Shown one piece after another: positions 45,925-61,131 of a stretch of 64,000 nucleotides of DNA (positions are counted from its first letter, which is position 1; every line of letters starts with the position of its first letter). Below the pieces are notes generated by a model. The model had not been told where the DNA came from. It was given only the letters and a program-made list of their open reading frames with translations, and ran no database searches. Position numbers and translations under genes: made by a program. The DNA is from Hydractinia symbiolongicarpus (Eukaryota; Cnidaria; Hydrozoa; Anthoathecata; Hydractiniidae), in contig NC_079884.1 in assembly GCF_029227915.1 (NCBI RefSeq), positions 19,902,001 through 19,966,000 of the forward strand, written 5' to 3'.

Positions 45925-46394
45925 TAATGTTTGAGTAAATTCTGTCTAGCCATTGTTGAGCGGCCAACAGAAACATACTTCATTAGAGTTTGATCAGCGT
46001 TGATGATAACAAAGTAAAGAATGAGAATTTTCTCCACCTTTTGGACAATCTTATGCATAAAGACGACTTCGATTTCCTTCCTAGCCTTATCGGAACCTTG
46101 GCTATGGTTGTCAGTCTACGAACGAAACTAATTCTCCCAAATGGACTTTGTGTCCACAGTCTTCCAAATTTAACGTTCTTTAAAGATGGATCAAGCGATT
46201 CGTTGATAAATGCGTTTGCTACGACAATAGCGATGGCACTGCTAACAATGCCCCCACGGTGTCGTAATGCAAGTAAAAAGTCCTTGATTTTCTTATCGAT
46301 GGCACCCAACATGGAAGGTCTACCTTGGGGTTTGACCGGAATACTGCTGCATGATGTCATTCGAAAAGATCGTTTATGTACAGGCTGCCGTTAG
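45925..46394 (-). pseudogene. pogo/Tigger-like transposase, N-terminal half
   Basis: The - strand frame has QGRPSMLGAIDKKIKDFL and HRGGIVSSAIAIV (HTH/CENP-B-like DNA-binding region), then SFVRRLTTIAKVPI. After a frameshift it continues ARKEIEVVFMHKIVQKVEK and NADQTLMKYVSVGRST. NADQT is the position of the first catalytic aspartate in DDE_1 transposases. The frame then ends. The catalytic core is missing here, and a C-terminal piece of the same type lies upstream on this strand at 47110-47625, so the order is scrambled. Confidence 0.75.
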
Positions 46395-46910
46395 AGGCTT
46401 CCACTTTTATAAGTTAATCTGGAAACCAATCGATTCAGAAGTATTGTCATGTGAGTATAAATAAAACAATCCGCATGATCTGTTTGCAATAAAAATGTGT
46501 CAAGAAAATGGTCAGATTGTTTCTCATCTGCCTATGGAAATATCCCGAATAACCACATTTTTGCTTGATAGAGGCGCAAGAATTGACGCAAAATTAACCG
46601 AAACACATCTCACTTGGTCCAAGGAGGTCTTGAGATGCCTTGCTCTTTAATAATTCGGATGCCAGGGATGCTCAAGAGCAACGAGCTGAAAGAAAAGTAT
46701 CTAGATTTTTTTAAAGAAATTTATAAGGAGCCGGAAAAAGTCATAGTCACCGGAACTTTCGGTTCTTCAATATCTATTAACAAGCAGCTACTTGTAAACC
46801 AATCAAACTCTCGACCTTTAACTTCAGCTACATCATCAAACCCCAAAAAGCGGCCTGCGAAGAAGCAAAGCGATAGTGGAAAGAAGAAAGTCAAGTCAAA
46901 AAGACATTAG
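46381..46910 (+). pseudogene. HIRAN-like domain protein remnant
   Basis: The + strand frame reads GFHFYKLIWKPIDSEVL, an in-frame stop, then NNPHDLFAIKM and SHLPMEISRITTFLLDRGA. After a frameshift near 46610 it continues GGLEMPCSLIIRMPG and ends in a lysine-rich tail (KKRPAKKQSDSGKKKVKSK). The spacing of H-F-Y....W.P, N..D.FA and G/S-H-L-P resembles a family of uncharacterised cnidarian proteins with a HIRAN-like fold. It sits between two pogo fragments on the opposite strand. One stop and one shift make it a pseudogene. Confidence 0.5.
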
Positions 46911-47109
46911 AACATTGTTCTAAAGAATAGTTCGCCAAAATGACGAAAGAGTAGCGCGATCAAGCACCATTATGATTGACTGAGTTTTATTTTTTTTAAC
47001 TCTGAGAGAGAAAAATATATGATTTTCAAAGAAAAAAAAATCGCGGTTTCGCGCCTACTATTTTTGGCGCACATACCATTTGTGGGTAATAATGACATAA
47101 ATTTTGGCG

Positions 47110-47625
47110 CATTGTTAGAATTTTGCGCGAACATTGCTTTTTTGTTCCAACTCGTCATTATTCTCTTCATTACTCTCGTCGTTATCGGAAAACTCTTCGA
47201 CCATGCGATTTGGAATCGAGAAAGTGCAAGTGATCTCACTTGCAATTTCTGGCGCAGACGCTTGTACATTTTCGTCCAATTCTGCTGCAGATATATCCGT
47301 AGTAAATTTTTTCAGAAGAGCTTCAAAGTCCAAGTCATTATCTTCTTCGTGTTCTACCAGTTAATCGTCTCTCTTAATGCCACATTTCTTATAACAATTT
47401 TTGATAGTTAGTTACTTCTTGCCATCGAATAGCCACAAGAACATCCACACCTTTGACAATTTGTGATGCAGATGCATTCTCCTGGATTCTTGAGAGCACA
47501 TACTTAATCAGCCTCTTTCGGTATTTGTCCTTAAAATTTCTGATGATTACAGCATCCAGTGGTTTCAGCCTGGAGGTGGTGTTTTTCGGTATAAAATGTT
47601 TGTTTGAAGTTAGAGAAAGGAAATC
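47110..47625 (-). pseudogene. pogo/Tigger-like transposase, C-terminal half
   Basis: The - strand reads FIPKNTTSRLKPLDAVII then RNFKDKYRKRLIKYVLSRI, the classic block just before the last catalytic acid in DDE_1 transposases. It continues ASQIVKGVDVLVAIRWQEVT, then in another frame TIKNCYKKCGIKRDD, and DFEALLKKFTTDISAAEL. At least two frameshifts and a stop are present. On the - strand it lies 5' of the N-terminal half at 45925-46394, so the two pieces are not a normal single copy. Confidence 0.78.
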
Positions 47626-48157
47626 AGCATGACAAGTTTGCGATTGCTAATCTGTTGAAAAAACGAATAGTTAGGCACATTCCTAAAATCTTGTGTAAAA
47701 TATTCCATCAATTTATAGATTCCAAATTGTACCATCGGATGTAAAGTAGCTATATACTCTTCCCTACAAAACAACGATGGGCCGGAGCATAGCGAGGACA
47801 ATGACGAAGATCGAAATATATTTCCTATTTTCTGATATGCTATTGCTTCAGGATGTATTACTACAAGATATATACATTGTTTTCCTTGCTCTGTTTACAT
47901 AGTTTGGGGGTTGGGGGGGTCTTTTGTTACGGGGGTGGATGTTTTGAACAAAATTGTGTAATTAACTAACACCGAGGATATTTTTTTTTAGAAATCGAAG
48001 ATCCCCCCCCCCCTCTTTTTGGTGCTGAAAAAGCAGTTAAAAGGGCAGAAAGGAACATAAAAAAGTTTTTGATAACATTAAAAAAAAGTCAATAAATGTG
48101 TAAAAAAGAAGAAGAAAAAAAGGAAATTTTTTGTCAGTATTTTATATTTTATTTTTA

Positions 48158-48333
48158 CAGTGTCCGCTTTTTAGAAAGTATTTTTATAGTGAAAAATTCA
48201 TTAAGGGCAGAGAAATTTGTCCGCTTTATCGAATGTCCGCTTTAAGATCGTCCGCATTTGATATTTTTCTATAAGAGTTTAAACCAGGAAATGTCCGCTT
48301 TAGACGGTGTACGCTTTTAAGGGGACTCCACTG
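48158..48333. mobile_element. 176-bp Tigger-type MITE
   Basis: Begins CAGTGTCCGCTTTTTAG and ends AAGCGTAC-like and CTTTTAAGGGG followed by ACTCCACTG. TA lies directly outside both ends (48156-48157 and 48334-48335). TGTCCGCTTT-like boxes recur inside four times. CAGTG termini with TA target duplication fit a non-autonomous pogo/Tigger element. It lies about 530 bp from the pogo transposase fragments, which could belong to the mobilising family. Confidence 0.7.
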
Positions 48334-48335
48334 TA

Positions 48336-49831
48336 TCTCATTGTGGGGTGCCTCAAAATCCTTAAATCCAATTAAAAGAATTGTTCAGAACTTCCGCTTC
48401 TGTCAATTGCACTACTTATGGGATTTCTTTGCATTGTCTCCAGTTCCAAGGCATGGTTTCTTAGCCAACCGTAAAGTTCAGTTGTGTCGTTTTAAAAGTT
48501 TCAGCGCTCACCAATACGATGGACAACGCCGCGAAACTCTTGGTAATACAAAAAAATGTGGTTCTTCTTCATGATTTTTGGATTTTTGCTGCTGATGTCA
48601 GCCTATTTTCCACTCCCTGTATACATAGTCTTTCAAATAAATATTCTATGATTATAAGCTTTCGAATGATATAAAAAAATAAAAAAATTGACAAAAAAGA
48701 ACGATTTAGGTATTATATGTACAATTCATTACGAGCTTCAAAAGCTCATTGTTGGTAGGGATAGGATTAAAACAAAGTGACATAAAAGTTATTTTTAAAC
48801 GACATAACACCCACAAGAGTGCAATGCTGCTGTAAGCGCTCTGTGGTTCACCTAAATTAATTGTTCAAGTTAGCGGTCCACGCCGGATCACCCAGTTAGT
48901 CAATCAAGACCCATGTAATTACTGTATGTTTTATAACTAGTGCAAATGTAATTCAAAATAATTTTAAAAATGTTTAAAATATAAGAACTATTTTAAGCTA
49001 AACATTTAAAAAATAGTTGAGTGTACATGTTTGATTTGCCAGGGAGAGATTGATTATAAAAATTATTATCAACAAACTAGCATATAGCTACAGCATATAT
49101 TTTATATTAAAAAGTAAATTAGGTAATAATTATAACTACAAATTTTATTTAACTGCTACAACAGAACATCTTTGCGTTTCTTTTAAATAAAACTTTCACT
49201 TCCAATAAAGAATATTAAACAAGACATAAAATCGACTTTGCTTAGCTAAAAAATGAAGTAACTTTAAATACCAGCATTTCTCTAATATTATTCCAAACAG
49301 TATTTCAGGAAAAATGTTTTTTCAAGGAAGGCGAAATAAAAACATTGTTTGTACTCCCGGGTGTTTAATACAAGGGGGGGGGGCTTATTAATTTTCAGAT
49401 TTTTTTCCCACCCACCTTATTAAGACTCCCCCTTCCCCCGCTTAGTAATTTCGTCCTCCTGATAGCCCAAATTTTTTTTGGAAATTTGTTTTTGTTTAGA
49501 ACGTTCATACATTCTGTGTGTTTGCTGGTATTTACTTACCATCATTGACGCAAGCTAGGACTACATTTATTGATTGTTACGCACTGTATTTGTACCTACT
49601 TTGTATCACACATGTATCTCTTCCCTCAGTAAACATTCTGACACACCCGTCTAATAAATTTCGACCCCCCTTTGTATTAAACACCCAAGAGTACATTTTT
49701 TCAACTTGCAGGGAGGTGGAGGGAGGAACAAATTTTGCACATATTAAAATGCGACACTTTCTATTCTGACAAATCAAAGAGAAAATAATGTCATCACTCT
49801 TAATTTCCACGCTTCTTCACTAGTAGCAGTT
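48336..49831. other. 3' flank of SYCP3, no other gene recognised
   Basis: AT-rich with G/C homopolymer tracts (49374-49383 and a C-rich block to 49440). A short + strand frame at 48341-48574 shows no family. Nothing else could be supported. Confidence 0.45.
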
Positions 49832-52800
49832 TTAAACCTGTGATAACATACTTTGCAAGGATTTTCGAACATTGGAGATTTCTTCCTGTCGCTGAAGTAA
49901 ATAAAAAAATTATATAGTGGTTTAACAGATGCACAGTTCTTATTACTAAGTAATAACTAAGCTTTTACCGCATCGTCCATCATTTTCTTTTGTAGTGTTG
50001 ACAATTCCTTTCGTAATTCTCCATGAATATTTGTTTGTTGATCTTTGTGCACTTTCACTAGCTCACTAATTCCCTTCATGTATTGATCATGAAGCGTTTT
50101 TATTGATTTCAGTCTTTGACTTTGCACTACTCTCTGCTGTTGTAACGTTTTTTGAAGCTGTTTCATAATTGTCTGTAAAAACATTTAATTACGACATACA
50201 ACGACATTTATAAAAGAAGAAATTTACTCTCGGAATTTCGCAAATGGCGCGTTTCGTGAAAATGTCTGATGTTAAATTAGATATATTCTTTGAATTTTTA
50301 TTTAAACACATTTCGATTTTGTTGTCGTTGCAAATCAATGCAGTGTAATAAAATCACGCTTAATTAAGAAGAAACTATTAAGATATATGTAAACCATGCC
50401 TCTAATTTTTCCTCAGAATCTTTCGATTTGTGAACATCACTTTCCCATTGCGAGAAAACTCCTCCAATCTGCTTGCAAAACTCTTCATTCATTTTGTCTC
50501 TAAAATTATTAAATCGTCGGCTCAAAAACATGTAATTACTCTAACTACAAATTTTGGATAAATTCGCAAAGATTTTCCAGAGCAGCAATCTGCGAAAGTT
50601 TTAATATGGTTCATTTGCAAATATAAATGTTTCTGCATAAAGTACTCCACACCACCCAGGATTTTCATTAAACGAAGCAATGCTACTTTTTTAAATGCTC
50701 TTGTAACTTTATTATGGAGGGGCTTATTTAGCAGGGAAAGTTAGTATTTTTTTTAAAAAATCGATAGTTGGGAGTGTGTAAATAAATTGAAGTGCGTAGA
50801 TTTTGGTGTGGAAGGATTGATATAGGAGATCAACAACAATAACTAGGGGTATTTTAGAGGGTATGCCTGTAATTAATTCTGATTTCTTTGTGAGAAAATT
50901 AGATTATTTCTTGCGTCTTTTATTTTCAAATTCTGCTGAAAATTCTTTGAATAATTAGGGTAGATGGGCTTTCTAAATCTCTTTTCATGTGGGAAAGTGT
51001 TGAAAAATTTAGTGGGTATTTTCCGTTTCACCTAGTTATCTGGTTACCAAAAGTAGGACAATACCAGTCTTTTTAAATTTGAATTAGAAAGGCCAGCTGA
51101 TGTCACACTTAAACGATCCACCAAATAGAATAAAGGAATAAAATTAAACTAAGAAATATATAGAATAGTCGTCAACCCGTAAAAAAATCCACGGGGTCTC
51201 CCGTCCTTCTTATATCGAATTTCGTGTTTCCGTGACAGACACCCAGACAGACAGACAAACAGACAGACGACGGCTATTTTGTAGAGATTAATAGATAATA
51301 GACAAAAAGGTTTACATTCAATATACCTTATTTGTAGTAATTTAGCATATACTAATTTTCGATTTTTGCACAAAAATCTAATTAATCTACGAATCCCGCC
51401 AAAATCAGAGCTATACTATAGCCATAAAGATCTTTTTTCTTTATTTTGTTGAAGATAGTGCATAAAAAAAAATCATAAGAAAAGGTTTGCGCAAAAATTG
51501 CGTGAAAACAGGTACGAAAGTATACTCGATGCTTGTTGCGCTTGTGAAATTGCACTTCGAGTCGGTTGCACGAAAGCAAACATGATTCAAAAACATTACA
51601 AACAAGGTAGTAGAAAGGGAATATATTATTGATGAAACAGTGATTGGAGGGAAAGTCCTCAATTCGTTTGACTTGTTTATATTCTGGTTGAACCTGACTG
51701 CTATCCTATTAGCCAAGACGATTACTAAACTGAGAATTTTTGATGAGATTAAGAAAAGGTTGCAGTTATAATTAACTTACCTCTCTGTTTGTTGCGTCGA
51801 GAATAGTTCCTCATATTTCCGGTTGCTTGTTTTGAGTGAAGAAGATGTAAATGTAGTCAGTCGTTTTCTTTTTGCAGAGAGTGTTTTCGAGATGTCGGCT
51901 ACGGTATATACGTAATAAGAAACGAAAGTCGTTTTTTTATAAATTGTTTAATTTTTTTTTTAAGGTCGGTGAACACAATTATTTTTCATTTATAGTTTCA
52001 ATTGCAACTGGTAATTAAAACAGTGCTATTTTGTACATCACTAACATAAAATCGACACACGCAAATAGATTATCATTTTTTGTATTTTTAAGCCGCTGTA
52101 ATGGCTTTTTTCAGGGATTAAATTTTCCGTATTTTGCAGATGATCAACGGAGTTTATTCACTTTGTAAGCTCTGTAACACCGCGAAAATACCCACAAAAT
52201 TAGTACCATAAGGGTACCTTAAGAGAATTAGTTTTCGCGGGAAATAATTTTTGGAAATTTGGCCTTATTTCTTTCTAATTTACTTAACACTTCTGTAATA
52301 GCTATGTGAATTTATTTGTTTCTCACAGAAGACACTGTAGATGGTACAAACCTAAAAGAAATATATGGACCAGCAAAATTCGCGAAATTGTTTTCCCAAA
52401 ATTTTAGTTCTCGCAAAAATTTATTCCCTTATTATATATTTCTAATTATTTCTCTTCTCATTCGCCAGTGATTGTATAAATAGATATTTGCGATTCTAAG
52501 GTACAGTGGTGTACAGTTAGAAGATGGCGGAAGGTCCAGGATGAAGTTTACCCAGATCCCCGATTTGTAGTGAATTTTTTTAAAACATTGTATAAAAAGA
52601 TAATTTCTTATTGTTGAAAATTCCTAGCTGCACCTGTGAAGGATCATTAAATATCGGAAGGACTGGCACTAAATTACATTATTTATTATAAAAAGGTTAT
52701 ATTCCTTCAACTTAATTCCTATTGATTTTTAAGCCCAAGGAAATTTTTACGGGTCGGACTGTTGCATATCCATTCTTCATTGTCAAAGGTTCTGTGTAAA

Positions 52801-55454
52801 CACGCTAATAGCTTTCAGGAAATGATAAATGATGATATCGAACAAGGTGTTTACAAAATTGCGTCTGATACGACACTTCGTGACTTGAACCTATTCAAGA
52901 AATTTCTATACAGATCAATTTAATTTCACGATCGTTAGCAACGAAAAAGTTCCCCCGTTTATTTAAGTTGAAGAGCGCAATTCCACATCTGTCATAGTAG
53001 GTGAAACAGTCAGAAACGTAGAAGTGGGATGAGCTGAACATGAATCCTTAAAGGGAAATTCAGAAACAGCGAAGCACGTGCAACAGAATGGTAATCACAA
53101 ATTTACATGGAAAATTGTTTCATCTGCACCATTTCATGCACGTGAGAAACGTGGAGTAACTTTAGTTTTTAAACAAAAAGACAGCAATTATCCTCCTAAT
53201 AATTGCTGCGATTTCTCAAGGATATTGTAACTTATAATTAAAAACTTTTAACATATTTTACTAATAGCTACATATAGCACCGACGATGTTTTTATTATGA
53301 AACAAAAAGCTTCTGCTTATATTGTTTATATTTGTCTTTCTTTTTATTTTAATACGCTTGAAGGTTATGTTTAAAATTTTCCTACCTCCAAAACTATTCA
53401 GTAACGACGTCATCTCTGTTTCTGCACAAGATGGTCTGAAATTATTAAGGAGTATGACGGTTATGATATCAAATGATAATTAGCAACAGCTTAATACAAA
53501 AAAGACTTTTTTTAAAAAACTGTATCTATACTCTTGTGCCTTGATATCTTCGCAATCGCTCTCGTCATCAGAATACGTAGGGTTAGAAATAAGAGGTCTT
53601 TTTCTTGATTTTGAAGATGGAGCAGCCTCTATAAGGTAACAAAGTTAATTTTATAAAATGTTTCTTCATGTAAAAATACAAGTTTTTAACAAGCAACCGA
53701 GTTATTATTGCTGAGGTTAAGATTCATGTCGAAACCAGATTATAAACTTAAAAAGTAAAGTAGTCGAGTAAGGTTTATTAAGCTGAGCTTAATAAACCTC
53801 GTTTTAACTACCTGCAAATCAATTTTTTTTAAGATTAGAAATTATTAAAGTACAAAAATTTATCTAAATTTATAGCACCTTAATTTCTTATTTCAGTTTA
53901 AGTGATGTGCTTTTTTAAAAGGTTGCTTTTGTGCCATAATGTTTCCTTTTCCAATTATTTTATTAATTGCAAGTTTTATCATTTTTTTTAATGACGGCAA
54001 GTTTCTATTTAACAATATTTTTTTGTTTAAATCAGCCTGATTTGTTTTCCCTGTTTACATTTATTTTATACAGGTAATGTTTTTTTCTGATATGAATCCC
54101 TTTAACATACTAGTTAATTTTTGATAACTGGCAACTAGAATTTACTGACCAATCTATTCAATTTAGGAAATTATAATAGTCATTGAAACACCAGTGCAAA
54201 AATTTCCAGGATAAAGAAGTTTTCCGGTATAATCAAGGAACTAGCTACCAATATTTAACTCAAATACTTAGTATTTCCAGCTTCTCTAGTATAAGATGCC
54301 GGCGCTGAAAGGACAAATGTAAAGGATGTGCATGTATAGGCTTATCCAAAACAGGCATGTTCAATTGAACATAATGTAAATAGATTTATTTTAATATACC
54401 TTATCGGTAAAAAAGTAAGCAAAAAATTAATTCACTTTGACCTAATTTAGTCACTGCCGGCTAATTTTCAGATCAAAAATGACCACAAAAGTTTAAATGT
54501 TCAAGTCTTTTTTTCAATATACACTTCAACAAGAGGACTAAAAACTATCATTTAATTTTAATGATTGTTTTCTCTTTTTCTTTCATTTGAACATTTTCTT
54601 TGCTTTAAACCTCAACTTTTGCTCTGTTCCTCTCTTCTTGGATCTTTTTTTCATCTCCTACACTCACTTGAAACATTATTTAGAAAAAAAATAAGCAATC
54701 ATTGATCATGCTGCCCCTTTTAACAACGGTGGAAAGACGTACAATCTTTGCCTCGTTTAGAAATACCATATTAATACATCAAACTTGAAAATTTTAAATA
54801 ATAGATCTGAAAGAGTTTCCACGTGTCGTCATGTTAACAAATATTTATTGAAAAACATTAATATTTATCATTAGCTAGCTAGCTCAACTATTTACTTGTA
54901 TTAAGCACTGTTTTTAATTTTGTACCTATACACGTTTTTTTAAGCAACCGAGTTGCTAAGGTCTTGGCCTTAAATTTGGCCCCAAAATTTTAGGCTGACA
55001 GGAAAGTTGTACCTAAGCAACTTACTGACAAACTGAGGGAATAGACAAACAAACGAAATTTAAGACAAAACATTGCACTCAATATAGTCCTTAACAAGCG
55101 TGGATTTTCAGTGAATTTTTTTGTGGACAAGGTGTTTTTTGAAGGGAGATAATGAGCCATCAAAAAGGAAAAAATATCAGTGTTGTCTGGGGAAATTCTC
55201 AGAAATAATTTGTATGCATAGCAAAATTTCCTAAAGTTCCCCTGTTAGCAATTACTTAGCAACTTTGAGACTCAGAATCCAATTTTTCCTCCAGGCTGAA
55301 AAGAAAATTGGAATTTCTTATATGCAAGACAAGGAGACAAGATATACAGGATATTATGTGAATACAAACCATCTGCTGGTATTCCTACTTCCTTTTCCTC
55401 GATAAATTCAAAGGAGTTTTTTGTTTGTTTTGTTTTTTTTCTGTCCGACGGCAT
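49832..55454 (-). CDS. SYCP3: synaptonemal complex protein 3
   Basis: SYCP3 builds the meiotic chromosome axis (axial/lateral elements of the synaptonemal complex) in germ cells and assembles through a long coiled coil. Seven exons on the - strand give 237 residues, almost exactly the vertebrate length: 55454-55370, 53628-53532, 53435-53386, 51898-51781, 50499-50400, 50172-49969, 49891-49832. The start MPSDRKKTKQTKNSFEF leads into a charged N-terminus with basic SRKRP and acidic SDDESDCED. The Cor1-type coiled coil runs from about residue 70 to the end. It has ADISKTLSAKRKRL, SLKTSNRKYEELF, QQRVVQSQRLKSIK and a C-terminal VRKSLQSML, all at conserved places. Phases match throughout. Intron 5 needs a GC donor (GAG|GCATGG). 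It is divergent from PACSIN, with 508 bp between starts. Confidence 0.92.
51165..51287 (-). mobile_element. Helitron-like short element, copy E, in SYCP3 intron
   Basis: On the - strand it begins TCTCTACAAAATAGCCG and passes through repeated CTGT. It has CACGGAAACACGAAATTCG and GGACGGGAGACCCCGTGGA, and ends with the hairpin and GACGACTAT, where the usual CTAG has become CTAT. It is the best-preserved full-length relative of copy A. It lies in the intron between SYCP3 exons 4 and 5. Confidence 0.7.
53771..53799. repeat. perfect 29-bp palindrome, 14-bp arms
   Basis: AGGTTTATTAAGCT, one central G, then the exact reverse complement. It lies in SYCP3 intron 1, about 140 bp upstream of exon 2 in the transcript. 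Confidence 0.9.
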
Positions 55455-55962
55455 TGTTGCGGCGTTAACAAATATTGTAAAAAAATCGAACATATTAGAA
55501 TTTCGGCGGGAATTCTTCGAATGTGTTTCTAATTCATTTCGAAATAACCAGGAGTTATAAAAATCAACTATATCTTCCGCAATGAAATTCTTTTCTGACG
55601 AAGTTTAGATTTATCCAATTTAAAAATTTGAATAAATTAATTTTTCTAAAATTATTAATGTTAGAGCCCATGTCCTTTGTTTGTTTGTTTTGTTTCTTAC
55701 ATTTGCTACCAGTACTTACCCCCCTGGTTGCTTAAGAAAATTGTTATTTTAGGTAATGACTAATAATACTTTACAATTCCGTCAAATAAAGGGATTTGAT
55801 TAAAGGCTCCGAAGCGTAAAAAAGTACATCGGGTTTCCAATATTATGCATTTGTCACTTGTAGGCTTGGCGTAATGGCTGAACATGATTTATAGAATACC
55901 TTGAAGTAAAAATAAACATTTTAACTTGAAAAAGTAAATAACCTTTGTTTATAATAACTTAT
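55455..55962. promoter_or_regulatory. shared upstream region between divergent SYCP3 and PACSIN
   Basis: The SYCP3 start codon (- strand) and the PACSIN start codon (+ strand) face away from each other across 508 bp. Any 5' UTRs and promoters that are not in upstream exons must lie here. The sequence is AT-rich. I see no convincing TATA box or known site and no repeat, so the promoter call is positional only. Confidence 0.4.

Positions 55963-61131
<5,169 letters not shown>

Noticed and set aside
45990-46394. 134-codon + strand open frame
   Set aside because: It is the antisense shadow of the pogo transposase N-terminal region, which shows family motifs on the - strand.
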